Source: Aphrophora alni (taxonomy: Eukaryota; Arthropoda; Insecta; Hemiptera; Aphrophoridae). Taken from it: 64,000 nucleotides of DNA. A program made the position numbers and the translations under genes. A model generated the notes under the pieces. It searched no databases. It was not told the DNA's origin and was given only the letters and a program-made list of their open reading frames with translations. The stretch covers positions 146,757,618 to 146,821,617 of the forward strand of contig OY740765.1 of assembly GCA_963513935.1 (NCBI GenBank), read 5' to 3'. This document shows, one piece after another, positions 39,046 to 51,500 of this stretch (the stretch's first letter is position 1; every line of letters begins with the position of its first letter).

Positions 39046-42000
39046 GACTTTTGTAATGAGTGACTAAATGGTACCTTAACATCATTTGCAGATGATACTG
39101 TTCTATGTTATGCTAAACGTACATGGAGTGATGTTAAACACATCATGAATAATGACTTAAGAGCCATTAGGTGGTAGTTTTTAAAAAATCGTATGGTCCT
39201 GAGTGTGGAAAAAACTAACTATGTTAATTTTATATTAAAGGGAAGATATGACTTCTCGGAGGTTATAATATATCATTGCTCAAATTGTATGTGTCAAAGA
39301 ATTTTTTGCAAAAATACGTGTTCAGTTGTTAAAGCAAGTAACTGCATAAAATATTTGGATGTATTCCTCGACAATGAATTAAATTGGAAAGTTCATTTGT
39401 CTAAGTTAAAATCTAAGTTGGGTAATATATTAAGAGTTTTAATTTTCTTAGGTATATGTGTCCTCCGGATGTTAGGCGTATGATTTATTTTTCTTTGGTT
39501 CAGAGTAGGATAGAGTATGGTTTGCATAGTTGGGGAGAGACCTACATTAGTAATTTAATACCTGTAATTAATATTCAGAAACAGTTTGTCCGGATGATCC
39601 TAAACAAAAGTAGGTTGGAACATTCAAAGCTATTATTCCTCTCTTTACGAATATTACCTTTAAAATACTTGTACTTTTACAAAGTACTTAAGTTATTTTT
39701 TATAAAAAGTGGAAACAGGCAACTTTCTGATAGTTCTGATAGGAGGAAGATATGGTTAAGAAGTGCAGGAAATTTTTCAGTGCCAAAACCTTTTAAAACT
39801 TACTTTATGAAGACTTTTTGTTTCCTCGGACCAAAATTATTTAATGTTTTGCCTGGCCACATCAAATGTGGAAATTCAATTTCATTTTTTTTGGCAAAAA
39901 TTGAGAAATTGGCTCTTTGAACAGGAGGAGGTTGAACACTTGTTTAATGTATGTAGTAATAGTTATTGAATAGTACAGTGACCCTTATGTATTATTTCTC
40001 ATACAAATGTTTTAGAATATGTGTCAATTTTATTATGATTTGGTTTTTTACTTTTTTTCTCTCTTGATAAGTAAGAACATGTGAATGTATATTGTTAATA
40101 TTTGTGTAGAATGCTCGCCAATATTTTTTGGGAAAAAGTAAAGAAAACTCTTTGTAAATTATAATTTTTGTTTTTTGGAGCTATATATCGTTAGGTTAAT
40201 TTTGTCTTACTGCTGTCATATTTTATTTTGCAAAATGTACAAGTGGCTATCCTCAAAGCAGGCAATGCCTTTAGGGGAGCCGAGTGTTTTTCTTTGTTTT
40301 TTTTTCTCTTCCAGAGTATTGTGGGGTTTTCTTTGAACTATATTATATTTTCTATTCAAGTAAATATTTTTTTATAATTTTAGTTTAGATAAGCAAATGT
40401 TATAGTTATAAGCTATGTATATTAGGTTTAGGTATAGGTGTGCAAGTATGCTTAGGTGTAAGTGTATATATTTAAGAATATGGTACAGGTCAATGTACAC
40501 TTTGTCTATTGTAGATTTTTTTTAAAAAGTTTGATTTTTTCCTTTTTTTCCCTCTCGCCGATTACTATTGTATAAAATAGCTGTACTAGATGTGTTAATA
40601 TTTTGTATCTGTATTGTTTCTGGAGTAAAATTTTAAAAATATTGATATAAATATGAAGAAGAACCTTTTTTAAATTATTTAAACAGGCCTATTATCCTGA
40701 TGTGTTATGGCAGTTTATTGTATAGTTTCATACCATTATAGTAAAGCAACTTTTCATATATGCTTCTGTTATGTCATGGATAATTAAGTAGCTCCTTGGT
40801 AGTAACTTTAAAAAATTAGTTTCCACAAAATATAGTATATAACTAAATATATACAAGGAACTGACAAAATATTTTGCTCCTGGTAGATTAGTTTAGCTAG
40901 TAAGGTTTAATATAAGTACCCTGGCAAACACTTAGGTGATAGTCAATCTCCAAGTAAGTTCAATTATACAACAATCACTTTCTCTCTTAAATGGCGTACA
41001 ATCCTGATTTTCTCAGTTTAGACAATGTTTCTAATGTAACCCCTAAAAGAAAAGTTCTTATGAGTCAGATTTGGGCTTCTTGGCGGCTACAAAACAAGAC
41101 ATTTCCTTAAGGCTATAAAACCTTCCAATCCATCAGCCAAGAAACTTGTCATTAAATCTTCTTATACATTGAGATTATAATAATGTTGAAACCATTACAC
41201 TTATATAACTTTCTTTTTCTATATCATCAATTTGTGGGAAAAATTAAAGTTCCAGCATATTCAAGTGACGCCTAAAAATACCTTCTGTCAGTATTTCATC
41301 AAGAATAGCATCACCATAGTACTCATCCAGAAACCATGGATTCACCAAGGTCGGGTAGCCGGGCTTGGATATGTAAAAGGAAACCTTATTTATTGTAATT
41401 CCCCGTCGAATCTAAGAACTTGCGTAATTGTATGTAAGGGAGATACATAGCTTTCTGTTAATGGATTTTTGTTCCAAAAACGAAACAACAGTCTAGGTCA
41501 GCTGGCAGTATAGGGGTGAGAAAGAAGGCCTAAGGCCTAATAATGAGCTCCATGATGCCAAGACATTACCACCCACAAGGGAACTAGAGCTGATCATAAA
41601 ATATAGTGCAGTTGGCGGTAGATGGTTACTTATTGGTAGCGACGTCAACTCACACCATCAAGTAGACTGGAGAAGCAGTAATAACAACCTTAGGGGGTGA
41701 GTCTTTACTTTGCTTTCTTATATCTAATAGTTTATATGTATTAAATGTTGGTAACAGACCATTCAAGAATAGAATGAGAGAGGAAGTTATCGATACTATA
41801 ATATGTTCCCAGAACGTGGTAACACTGGTCAAAGGGTGGCAAATTCTAGAGGAACCGTCACTTTCAGACCATAGGTATATCCAATTTCAATTACAAACCT
41901 AAGTATAAAGTCCTTCAGACCCAAAAAGGACTATATGGTCACAATATAAAGATGACCTTGCAAACAAGCTTGAGCCTTTAAACAAAGTAAGAAATTTTGC

Positions 42001-45000
42001 AGATATAGATAATGCAGCGTCACAAATTGGAGACAGTATTATAGACTGCTATAAAGATAATTGTCCGGTAAGCACCATAACTCAAAATTATGACTCTTAA
42101 AACTGAGGGTTGTGTCATCACCATACTGTACTCTTTTAAAAGTACTGTTAAACAAGTTTTAAAACATGTACATATAAATATTTGTATACTTAAATACTGT
42201 ATAAGTTTGCTTCGTTTGTGCCATAAATTTTTCCTAAGCTTCAATCATATTTGACTGAAATCGAGTTTTTAATGATGGTGATGTAGGTTGATTTTAGATT
42301 TTTGCTAATTTTCATTTATTTATGATTTGGCATAGAAAACAAATTTTGGTGAGGTATTCATTTTTACATTTCACAAAAAATTTATTTTGAGAAATTTGCT
42401 CTTTTATAACATCTCCAGTGTTAATCCTTATCTTTTTTTCCCTCGAAGTTTCCAAACCAGCACTTTTGAAGCGACGGCACCGAATACTTTTGTTGGAGGC
42501 TACATTCTAGCAAAATTTGATAAAAATGATTACAACCGAATTTGAGAACAACATAATTATTAGGTTATAAAGAAAAAAAGTACCAAGATATGGCCAAAAT
42601 ATGTCCACATGCCAAATTTCATGTGAAAAACATTGAACAACATATGAACACAATATGAACAACATTGGTTCATATTTTTGGGCTTTGGAGAATTGAACAG
42701 ATGGAATGAATCATTGGCTCGTGTGACCTCAAAATGAATAATCGGCAAAAAAATTAACATGAACTTTTCAACCCGTTACTGAACGTTCTCTTACAAAGTA
42801 TTAGTGAGAAAGTAATAATGATATGATTCTAGTAATAGGTAATTAGTTGTTACCTTTGACTTTAGGTGATTCTATTGTGCATAAATCAATAGTTTTCTTC
42901 ATAGGATTACTCTCTTTGGCAAAACATACAACCAGTTCTAAGACTGGTCGAAGCTCTGATGTCATGGTTGAATCTACATTTGGTGAAACTACAAAGCATC
43001 GCTTCTCTACAATTTTCTTTAAGTTCTTTGTCAGATCCTGCATGTAAAATTAAATAAGCTATTAGTAATCAGAAATAAAATTTAGAGAGGATGTTAACAT
43101 TTGTATTAATTTCCCTTCTATATTGCAATGTTATGCACAAAAAAAATCTGAATGAGTAACAGTGATTTCAGGGTAAGAAGGAGCATAGTCTGTCACTGGA
43201 AAGATATTACAAACATGACTTGCTTATCTTGTTATAGATTATAAGCAAGCTTTTGACTGCACAAAAAAGCCTACTGACATCATTAGAAGAACTAGGAATA
43301 CACAAAAACTGAGTAGTAAATTTGATCTTGATAGAACCAGAGAAAAACTACTTGTAGGAAGGAAAGAAAGCAAAACATTAAAAATACCATCTGGAATAAA
43401 ACAAGAAACTGTTCTTTCTGCAACCCTGTTTAATCTGAAACTGTACTAACCAATTGAGAAACATGATCTTAGAGAACACATATTTGAAAGTATGAGACAA
43501 CTGCCATGTATGCAGATGACACTGTTCTCATACACGGAATGTGAACAGAGTAAAAGAAAAGTTACAACAATTAGAGAGGGAAAAAATTAGGTCTTACTGT
43601 AAATGAAGGTAAAATAAAGTATTTTAAAGTGTCCTCAGATGATACAAGGTGGAGAGTAGAGATGGGCCAAACTGTTATTTTTCAGTAACATGTTCCGACG
43701 TTCCTGTTCCAGTCTGGTAACACTGTTATATAAATAACAGTGTTCCAAACGTAATACATTTTAACACTGTCTTGAAACGTATCTTCATGTTATGATTTTA
43801 GAGTTATTGTTGTTACACAGTTAAAGTTTGTTTACTTATACTGTAATTTAAAACTTTGAACTTTTAAATTTTAGTTTAAAATGTACAAAGAGGAATATTT
43901 TTTGTTGTTTGTACAATTTATTTTTAAGTTATATAAACACAGGAAAACTGTATTGTAAATACAAATATTATATTTTTAAAACAACAACTTGATGAAAATT
44001 AAAAATTTCCAATTATAATAACTATCTGAATAAATATATAATGTTAAATAAGAAATATTTATAATGAAATAAAAATAATAACATTACTTAAAAACAATAT
44101 AGCTAAGTCTGGACATTTATAAACTAATATTTACACAAACTTTATAAATAGAAACAATAGATTGTTAAATGATTAATAACTCCTTACTTATTTATTAATT
44201 GGAAACAGGATGTTATTATTAAAACTAAAACAAGATTTAAGTCATTGACTGCTAGTGTTAACACAGCAACACTTAACACTTCGAACGTGAAAAAGAATTT
44301 GGATTTGAAATGCAATGAATTAATGGTAAAACTCTCATGTAACACAGTAACGGAACACAAAAACAAAGACATAACAGGGTTATAAGCCTTACGCTGTTAC
44401 AAAAATAACAGGCACGCATGCGCACTTCATAATTTTACAGTTTTAATTTCATTTCTTATACTGTCAAGGTCAAGAATAGGTAATGGCTGCATACCGTTCA
44501 ATCAGTTAAATCTGTTACAAAAATAACAGGGAGACTAGAGTAACATGCTATTTGTGTAAAAGATAATTTCTTGTAACACTGTTATTTAGGATGTTACGAT
44601 AAATAACGCCCATCTCTAGTGGAGAGTCAAAGATAAAGATATCGAAACAGATTAAGCCATGCAATTTATTTACCTTGGAGCCACTTTTAATAATGAAAAT
44701 AAGATAGCTAATGAAAGATTAATTTAAATCATGAGTGGCAACAAAGCTCATTGTACCCATTCCAAACTCTTCAAGTTCCAGGCTGTTGAGTACAAGAACT
44801 GAAATCAGACTATAAGAGACTAGAGTCAGGAGTAGACTCTTAAATGGGTCCAGATTTTAACTGAATATGAAACCAATGAGCGAATTAGAATTCATGTTCA
44901 GCCAAAATCTGGACTCTTTTAAGTAGTGGTATTAATTCACAAAGGGTATTCAACAGAAGAGTAATGAAGAAAATATACGGCCTAGTCAATGTAGAAAAAG

Positions 45001-45505
45001 AATGCTAAATATGTAACAACAGAGAAATAGAGAATTTAAATGAAAGAAATGAGATAGCAAGATTTGTAAAGATTGAGATATTTATGTCATGTGGCCCAAA
45101 AGAAAAATAATAGAATTTTAAAAGTTATATTATTTACATAATTTCATATGATGATTACATTATGGTGATTACATAATGGTTATGTCCAAATAGAAGATGG
45201 CTGCAGGATGTGGAGGTGAACCTAAGGATATTGAGGGTCAAGAATTGGAGACAGGCTGAAAATAATGGAGATGAATCGTTACTGTGGATTGCAGTGCTGA
45301 AGAATAAGATTAGGTTAAGAGGCCTCAAGCAAATTATCAGCAAGCAAGGGCAAGTTATATAACAAAGTATATTTATTATAGGCATGTAAGTGAAATGAGA
45401 TGATTTGTTATAACCTGATTTTTCCAGTCCATTATTTTTAGCCGTAATTTTTTGACAAAACAGAATTACAAGAAGGGTGGAGAAACGTAAGATGGTATCT
45501 TTCTT

Positions 45506-45538
<33 letters not shown>

Positions 45539-48500
45539 TTATTATTTTTCACAACTTACCTCAAGTAAGAAAGAAGTTGTTCCAATCTCATCAACGCCCA
45601 ACATTAACCTTAAATCCACCTTCAATGGTTCCGCCAGCTCACTTAAATATTTCAAAGTAGATTGTAAACGAAAAACAATCTTTTCATTGGGTAGGAATGA
45701 ATTGTTTATCCTAGAAACTGCCTTCGTCTGTATCGTATAACCTAACATAGTGTAGATAACACTAACACCTGGTTCAACATCATGTTCTATATCTTTGACT
45801 ATCAGGTCAGTAATATTCCTTGCAGTCACAATACTCATCGTCAAAGTGAAATTATTCATGCACTTCGTGTCAGGTCCAATCTGGATGATGCCTTCGTCTT
45901 TTTTGATGTACGTAGTTAATGAATGAATTTTGTGTGATTTCTTCAAAATCGGTAAGTCTGGCTGAACATTACAAATAATAGATTATAAATATAAGATAAG
46001 ACTTAAGGATCAATAAAGCTTTCAAAATTATTTTAATAATATAAATGAGCTACAATTGTTTCGCCTTGCGGCATCATCGGGCAACGCAAGTCCGATGACA
46101 TTGATCATGAATGAAGATCATTTTTAGTTGTACTGTAACAAAATGGTAGATATTGACACCTAACAATCGCAAGAAAACTGAAGTGTGGGCAGAAGTGCGT
46201 TCCGATCCCCCAAATTAGAAATTTTAATTTCTCACATACAGAAAGTTTAGAGACAATTATGTACTGGGTACTAAATCAATGTTGAATTTTTGCGGATATA
46301 TACTTTAGACAATATAAAACACTGAAACCCCTACCACAAGTTTAGTACAATAACACACACACACACAAATAAAATAAAATATTTATTTGCCTCATGTTAT
46401 TATAGTTCCCTGATGTACATTTCAGTAACCAAGTTACCATCATCGGAGGAATCTGAAATAATACTAAGAAAATATGAAATGGTAAAAACTAAAATGCCAT
46501 ATTCTCCTCTCCACCCTACTTCCGGTGGTTCGGCCTATCAAAGTAGAACCATGTCAATGATCTAGGTGAAAGCGGCTAACCAGTGAAATCTCATTTACGC
46601 CAGTGATTTTGAATCACATACTAACCCAACTTGTACGAGACCCAAAAATGTGAAAATATACAAACTATGATTATCTCAATATCGACTTTATCAATTTTGT
46701 TCACATTTGCTAAAGTGTAGCCCCTAAGGACCCAAACAAAACATATTCGTTGTCATGTCTCAAAAAATTGAAGTTCATGAGTTATTGGTAAAAAACTAAT
46801 AAATCCGGCATGAAGTTGTTATAAAAAACATAATTTATCAAAGTTGACATTAACGATTCCGTTCAAATTTAAGTGAAATATGAAGATTAATATTAATAAT
46901 CCTAACTCCATGTGCAAAATTGTAAATACAAAAAATTTTAAAATACTTAGTTTGATGCAAATATGTTTCATATTTATAATGGGACAAATCTGGAGAATAG
47001 GATGGAGCAGTTCAAAGTGGAATTCAACAATTTTGGTCACGTTAGAAGAAAAAATTTTCTCTGTCAAGTGGGGTTACTTTCTTATCATATTGATTCTATA
47101 AAAGAGGCATAAATATTACAGAGAAAATTCTTTTTTTTTCCATTGCAACAAAGAAACTCAAGCTTAGTTCAAAACTGACACGGCTTCAAACCACTGTTAT
47201 AATTTTTCTATTACGCAGATCTTCTTGGAACTTTGTATGCATACTTAAGTAATATGACAAACCTCAAAGATAAAATGAGACTTGTGATCACGTGCCATCC
47301 CTTATCAACGACACTGATTTATCAAACAGTCATTCTATAAACACAACATTAACTCAGAATACTCTGATCACTATCATCATTTTGAGACAGTGTCTTTAAA
47401 AAAATTAATCAACAAATGCCTAAAAAAAAATATTTCACCCTATTGTATTAGTTAGTCTAATAATGGCATACCTGAATCTCATTGCGGATAGGATCATCCT
47501 TTGGAATATCTGTTATATAAAAAGATAACAACAACTGTGGTCCAAGTATTCTTGCTTCTTTGCTAAGTCCCAACAGTCGATGACAAGCCTCCGTTATCTA
47601 AAAGAAATTATAGATTCAGTAATTCTAAAAATAATCTATACTACTCGTAATTACAAACAATGTAGAGCTTTAGCCATGTGAGTGAGAAACAGTAATTAGA
47701 GCAACGTCCACTTCAAATGATATATTCCTTATCCAGAAATGCCACCTATAACATCATTAATTTTATTACTGTTCTTGAATTTAGTAAGAAATAATACAAC
47801 ATTCATAAAAAAATTGCAAATGATAAATAAGTATGGGTCTTACATATTATAAATGTGTAGTAGAGGACATGGGTGATCTCTCATCTCACTTTGAAATGAC
47901 AACTGGAGTGTGCCAAAGAGACAAAGAATACCATTGTCTAGCTTAGCTCAATATCAAATCACCTGAAAGAATAAATCTGAGGATTTTTACAATGTCATAT
48001 TCATCCAACTCTACAGTTGTGGGACATACTTTTACTAACAGATAGCTGATGTTTGAGACTCATATATTCAACATAAGATAGCCAAGAATAGTAAGGAACC
48101 AGCAACTGTGGGAATGAGGGAATAAGAGTTGCAAATAAGGAAAGGAAATGGAATGGCCATACTTTGAGGTAAAAAGGAGGTTGGGTTGGTGAGGCAGATT
48201 CTGGAGTGAATCCAGAGACAGCAGAGGATAACCTGGTGCTGGTGGGATAGACATGGGGAGAGATGTAAGTAAATGATGGCAGGTTACATGGGGTGAGGTG
48301 AGGTTATAATATTTCAAAATGGATCCAAATATAATTTAAGATTTGGTGAAATGGGACAGTTATTATCCAAACCATATCCCAGACACTTATGAAAGAAAAT
48401 TAATGTTCATTATTAAATTTAAAATAACATAATGAACATGTCAGAATCATTGGTTGATTTCAGCTTTTTGACTTAACCCTGAACAGGCATTTTAAAAGAA

Positions 48501-51500
48501 TACAACAACCAATACATTTTGTTATTTCTTCAGGCAGGTATGTTTTTACCAATTATTCTTAAACCGTGATATTTTTTATTTGCGATTTTACACATGGGTT
48601 TGAGCATTTATCTTCACATTCACTAAAATCTGAACGAAATCCTTAAAATTGCTTTTGGGAATTTATATGTTTTATAACAGTCCAATAGCCATTCTTTTAA
48701 GTGATTACTCAAATACCAGCATCTTTGGAGAGATGGTGACCAATACGTTTTATTTGGGTAATTAGAGGCTACACTTAGAGCTGATTTTCAGAAAATTGTA
48801 ATTTTGTGATTTTTTATTATGATACCTAGTCCAAAATTTTGAATTATCAAATAATTTTTTTTAAATCTCAAGATGTGGCCAAATTATGCCCACAACAAAT
48901 TTTATTAAAAGTGGACCACATGTTTGGGCTGTAGAGCACTGCATATAGAACAGACACCAGACATCAATCCGAAAACCACTTTTTTTTGGATTTAGGGGAC
49001 TTCAAAAATGGATATATCCGCAGAAATTGTGATATAGATTTTTTAACCCATCATATAACTTTCTTTATACTATGTTTATGTGAGAAAGAAAAACACAAGT
49101 ACAGAATAACAAGTACTTCAGCTAGTTAAGAAATAAATGTTTACGTGTATTCCTTGCACAACTTCTAACTCTTTCAGATTAAGCAGAATGTAACCTATAC
49201 GATCTTTCCTTCCTTTACCCATAGCATAGCAATCTATTTTCACAGATGTGTTATCCACTCTTAATCTGAAAACAAACAACAATATTTTAGTCAAACATTT
49301 TTTTTTTTTTCATAAATAAATCACTAGACAAGATTGATTGTCTATAGAAATAGACTATGTGGTGATTGTATATGAACAAGGAAAAAACCCCAAACCACAA
49401 AATAACACAACTACACAAAACTGTATAATGTGTTTATATTACCTTATGTACATTTCGATATAGTAGTGTACCTCTGAAGATGATAGCAGAGCTACCGAAA
49501 TGTACATAAGGTAATATAAACACATTATACAGTTTTCTTTAGTTGTGTGATTTTGTGGTTTGGGGTTTTTTCCTTGTTCATATTTTTTTTAAATATTTTT
49601 TTTTTTATTTACATTTACATAGATGTTATAGTTTTGAATGGCACAAGAATTGGGAGATGAAAGAGGCTGCATATCCTCCACATTGGTATTAGTGAAACAT
49701 AACAATATTAAAAAAAAAAAAAAAAAAAAAAAATCTATAACGTCTAAAGGCAATATTTCCAAAAGAAAAAAAAATGGTAGAAACAATTCTAAACAATTAA
49801 CACAAAATATTAAAATTACATTTATCATGTATTTTAGACATATCTAGGCTGTCAATTTTCAATTTTACATGTCACGTTTCTATACTTGAATGAGAAGGAA
49901 ATTAATGACCCTTCATTATATACGATCTGATATAGGTATGTAACCAACATGATGAAATAATTATGAAGTTACATAATACATTCATATAACTTTTACTTTT
50001 ATATAATTTAACATAAAATTAATTAAATTAATAATAATTCAAACTGATTTAACTAGATAAAACCATCTTTATCACGTGGGTCTCTATTTTCAATGACTCC
50101 TTAAGAGATTATCTATAGCCACGATTACCAATTCATTTATGTAAAGTATGATGTCATGAAATCAGTTTTTTCTTTAAGAAGTGTTTAGTAACTATTAATA
50201 TATTTATAATATTCTACAAAACCTTACATAACTTGTCCTAGATATAAAATATTTATTTAGTGCAACAATTAATTACTGCAATTATTTAATATGTATAACT
50301 AGTTTACTTGATTACTGAAACTTGATGCTTGCTGCTGACTTTATCAAGTAAAATTAAGAGTTTTATGTATTAAGAAATTGTATTAATTATACAATAAATA
50401 AATATTGTATATGCGGAATAAGTTCGGTAAGGTTACTTAAGGCAATATACGATATTATAGCTATAAAAACTTCATATTAAAAAAAAAAACACATTACAGT
50501 ATACTAAAAAATAGGCAAGTAACACAATAAATAGTGTCACACATGTATTTCAGAAACTTAAAGAATTACTGTAATACTGCATAGAATAAAACATATGAGA
50601 TCAATTATTTAAGATGGAAGATAGTGGATGGCATACAACTAATTACATGGTAAATGCTCAGTTTTGGATATTTTTGTTTAGATGTTAGGGATTATTTCTG
50701 CTATTTTTTTCTGTTTGTAAATATCACTTTAAAACATCACAGATTAAAAAAAAAAAATTTTTATATAAATTATGTTTCATCCACATTTGATCCTTTATCG
50801 CTAAACCTGTATTTTTTTTTAATGTGGCAACTGCATTGTGTTTTTATTTTAAAGGTTAATTTGTGCCAAATAAGGTGAAAATCAATATACCTGATTTTAG
50901 GAAAACCAAAATGTATGTTTTAGTCTTGTAACAGTTATAAAACAAATTCTGAGTTATTAAAAAAATAATAAAAGGGATCTGGACATAGGGCTAAAATATG
51001 ACCATGTACTAAATTTGATTAGACATGAACACTAATAAGAGCCAGTAGACATCAATCTATAAACCACATTTTTAAATCATAGGCCCTCAAAACAGAAATA
51101 TTATTGCATTTTTTGTATACCCCCACAAAACCTTCTCTGTATTCCATACATGTAAGTAAAATTTAAATATTATTTACTCTCAGTTTATCAATTACCTTTT
51201 AATGAGCTTTTTATTAATCTCGTATGTTAATTCATAATCAAAATGTGGATTAGCTGATGGAGATTCTTTATCAGTAGTTAAGACATGTCCAAGGAAAGAT
51301 GTTGTAACCATGACTGGAGTGGTCAGGAAACTAAATCCACGACCTGCAATAAATCACAATTTATTGATAAATAAGAGATTCATGAATATTGCAGTATTTT
51401 TTCACTATACATAGAAACTCAAAAACAATATTTTTAAATGCCATACTTAAATATTGGTAGAACAGAATTATGTAGGCCTACATTTAATTTTAAATCAAAC

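Noticed and set aside
45477..45740. Plus-strand ORF of 87 codons
   Set aside because: It is the antisense shadow of CEP120 exon 5 plus a poly-A run; splice sites and homology support the minus strand.
45958..45963. Alternative acceptor 4 bases inside exon 5
   Set aside because: It would break the phase set by exon 4; the other AG keeps all frames open.
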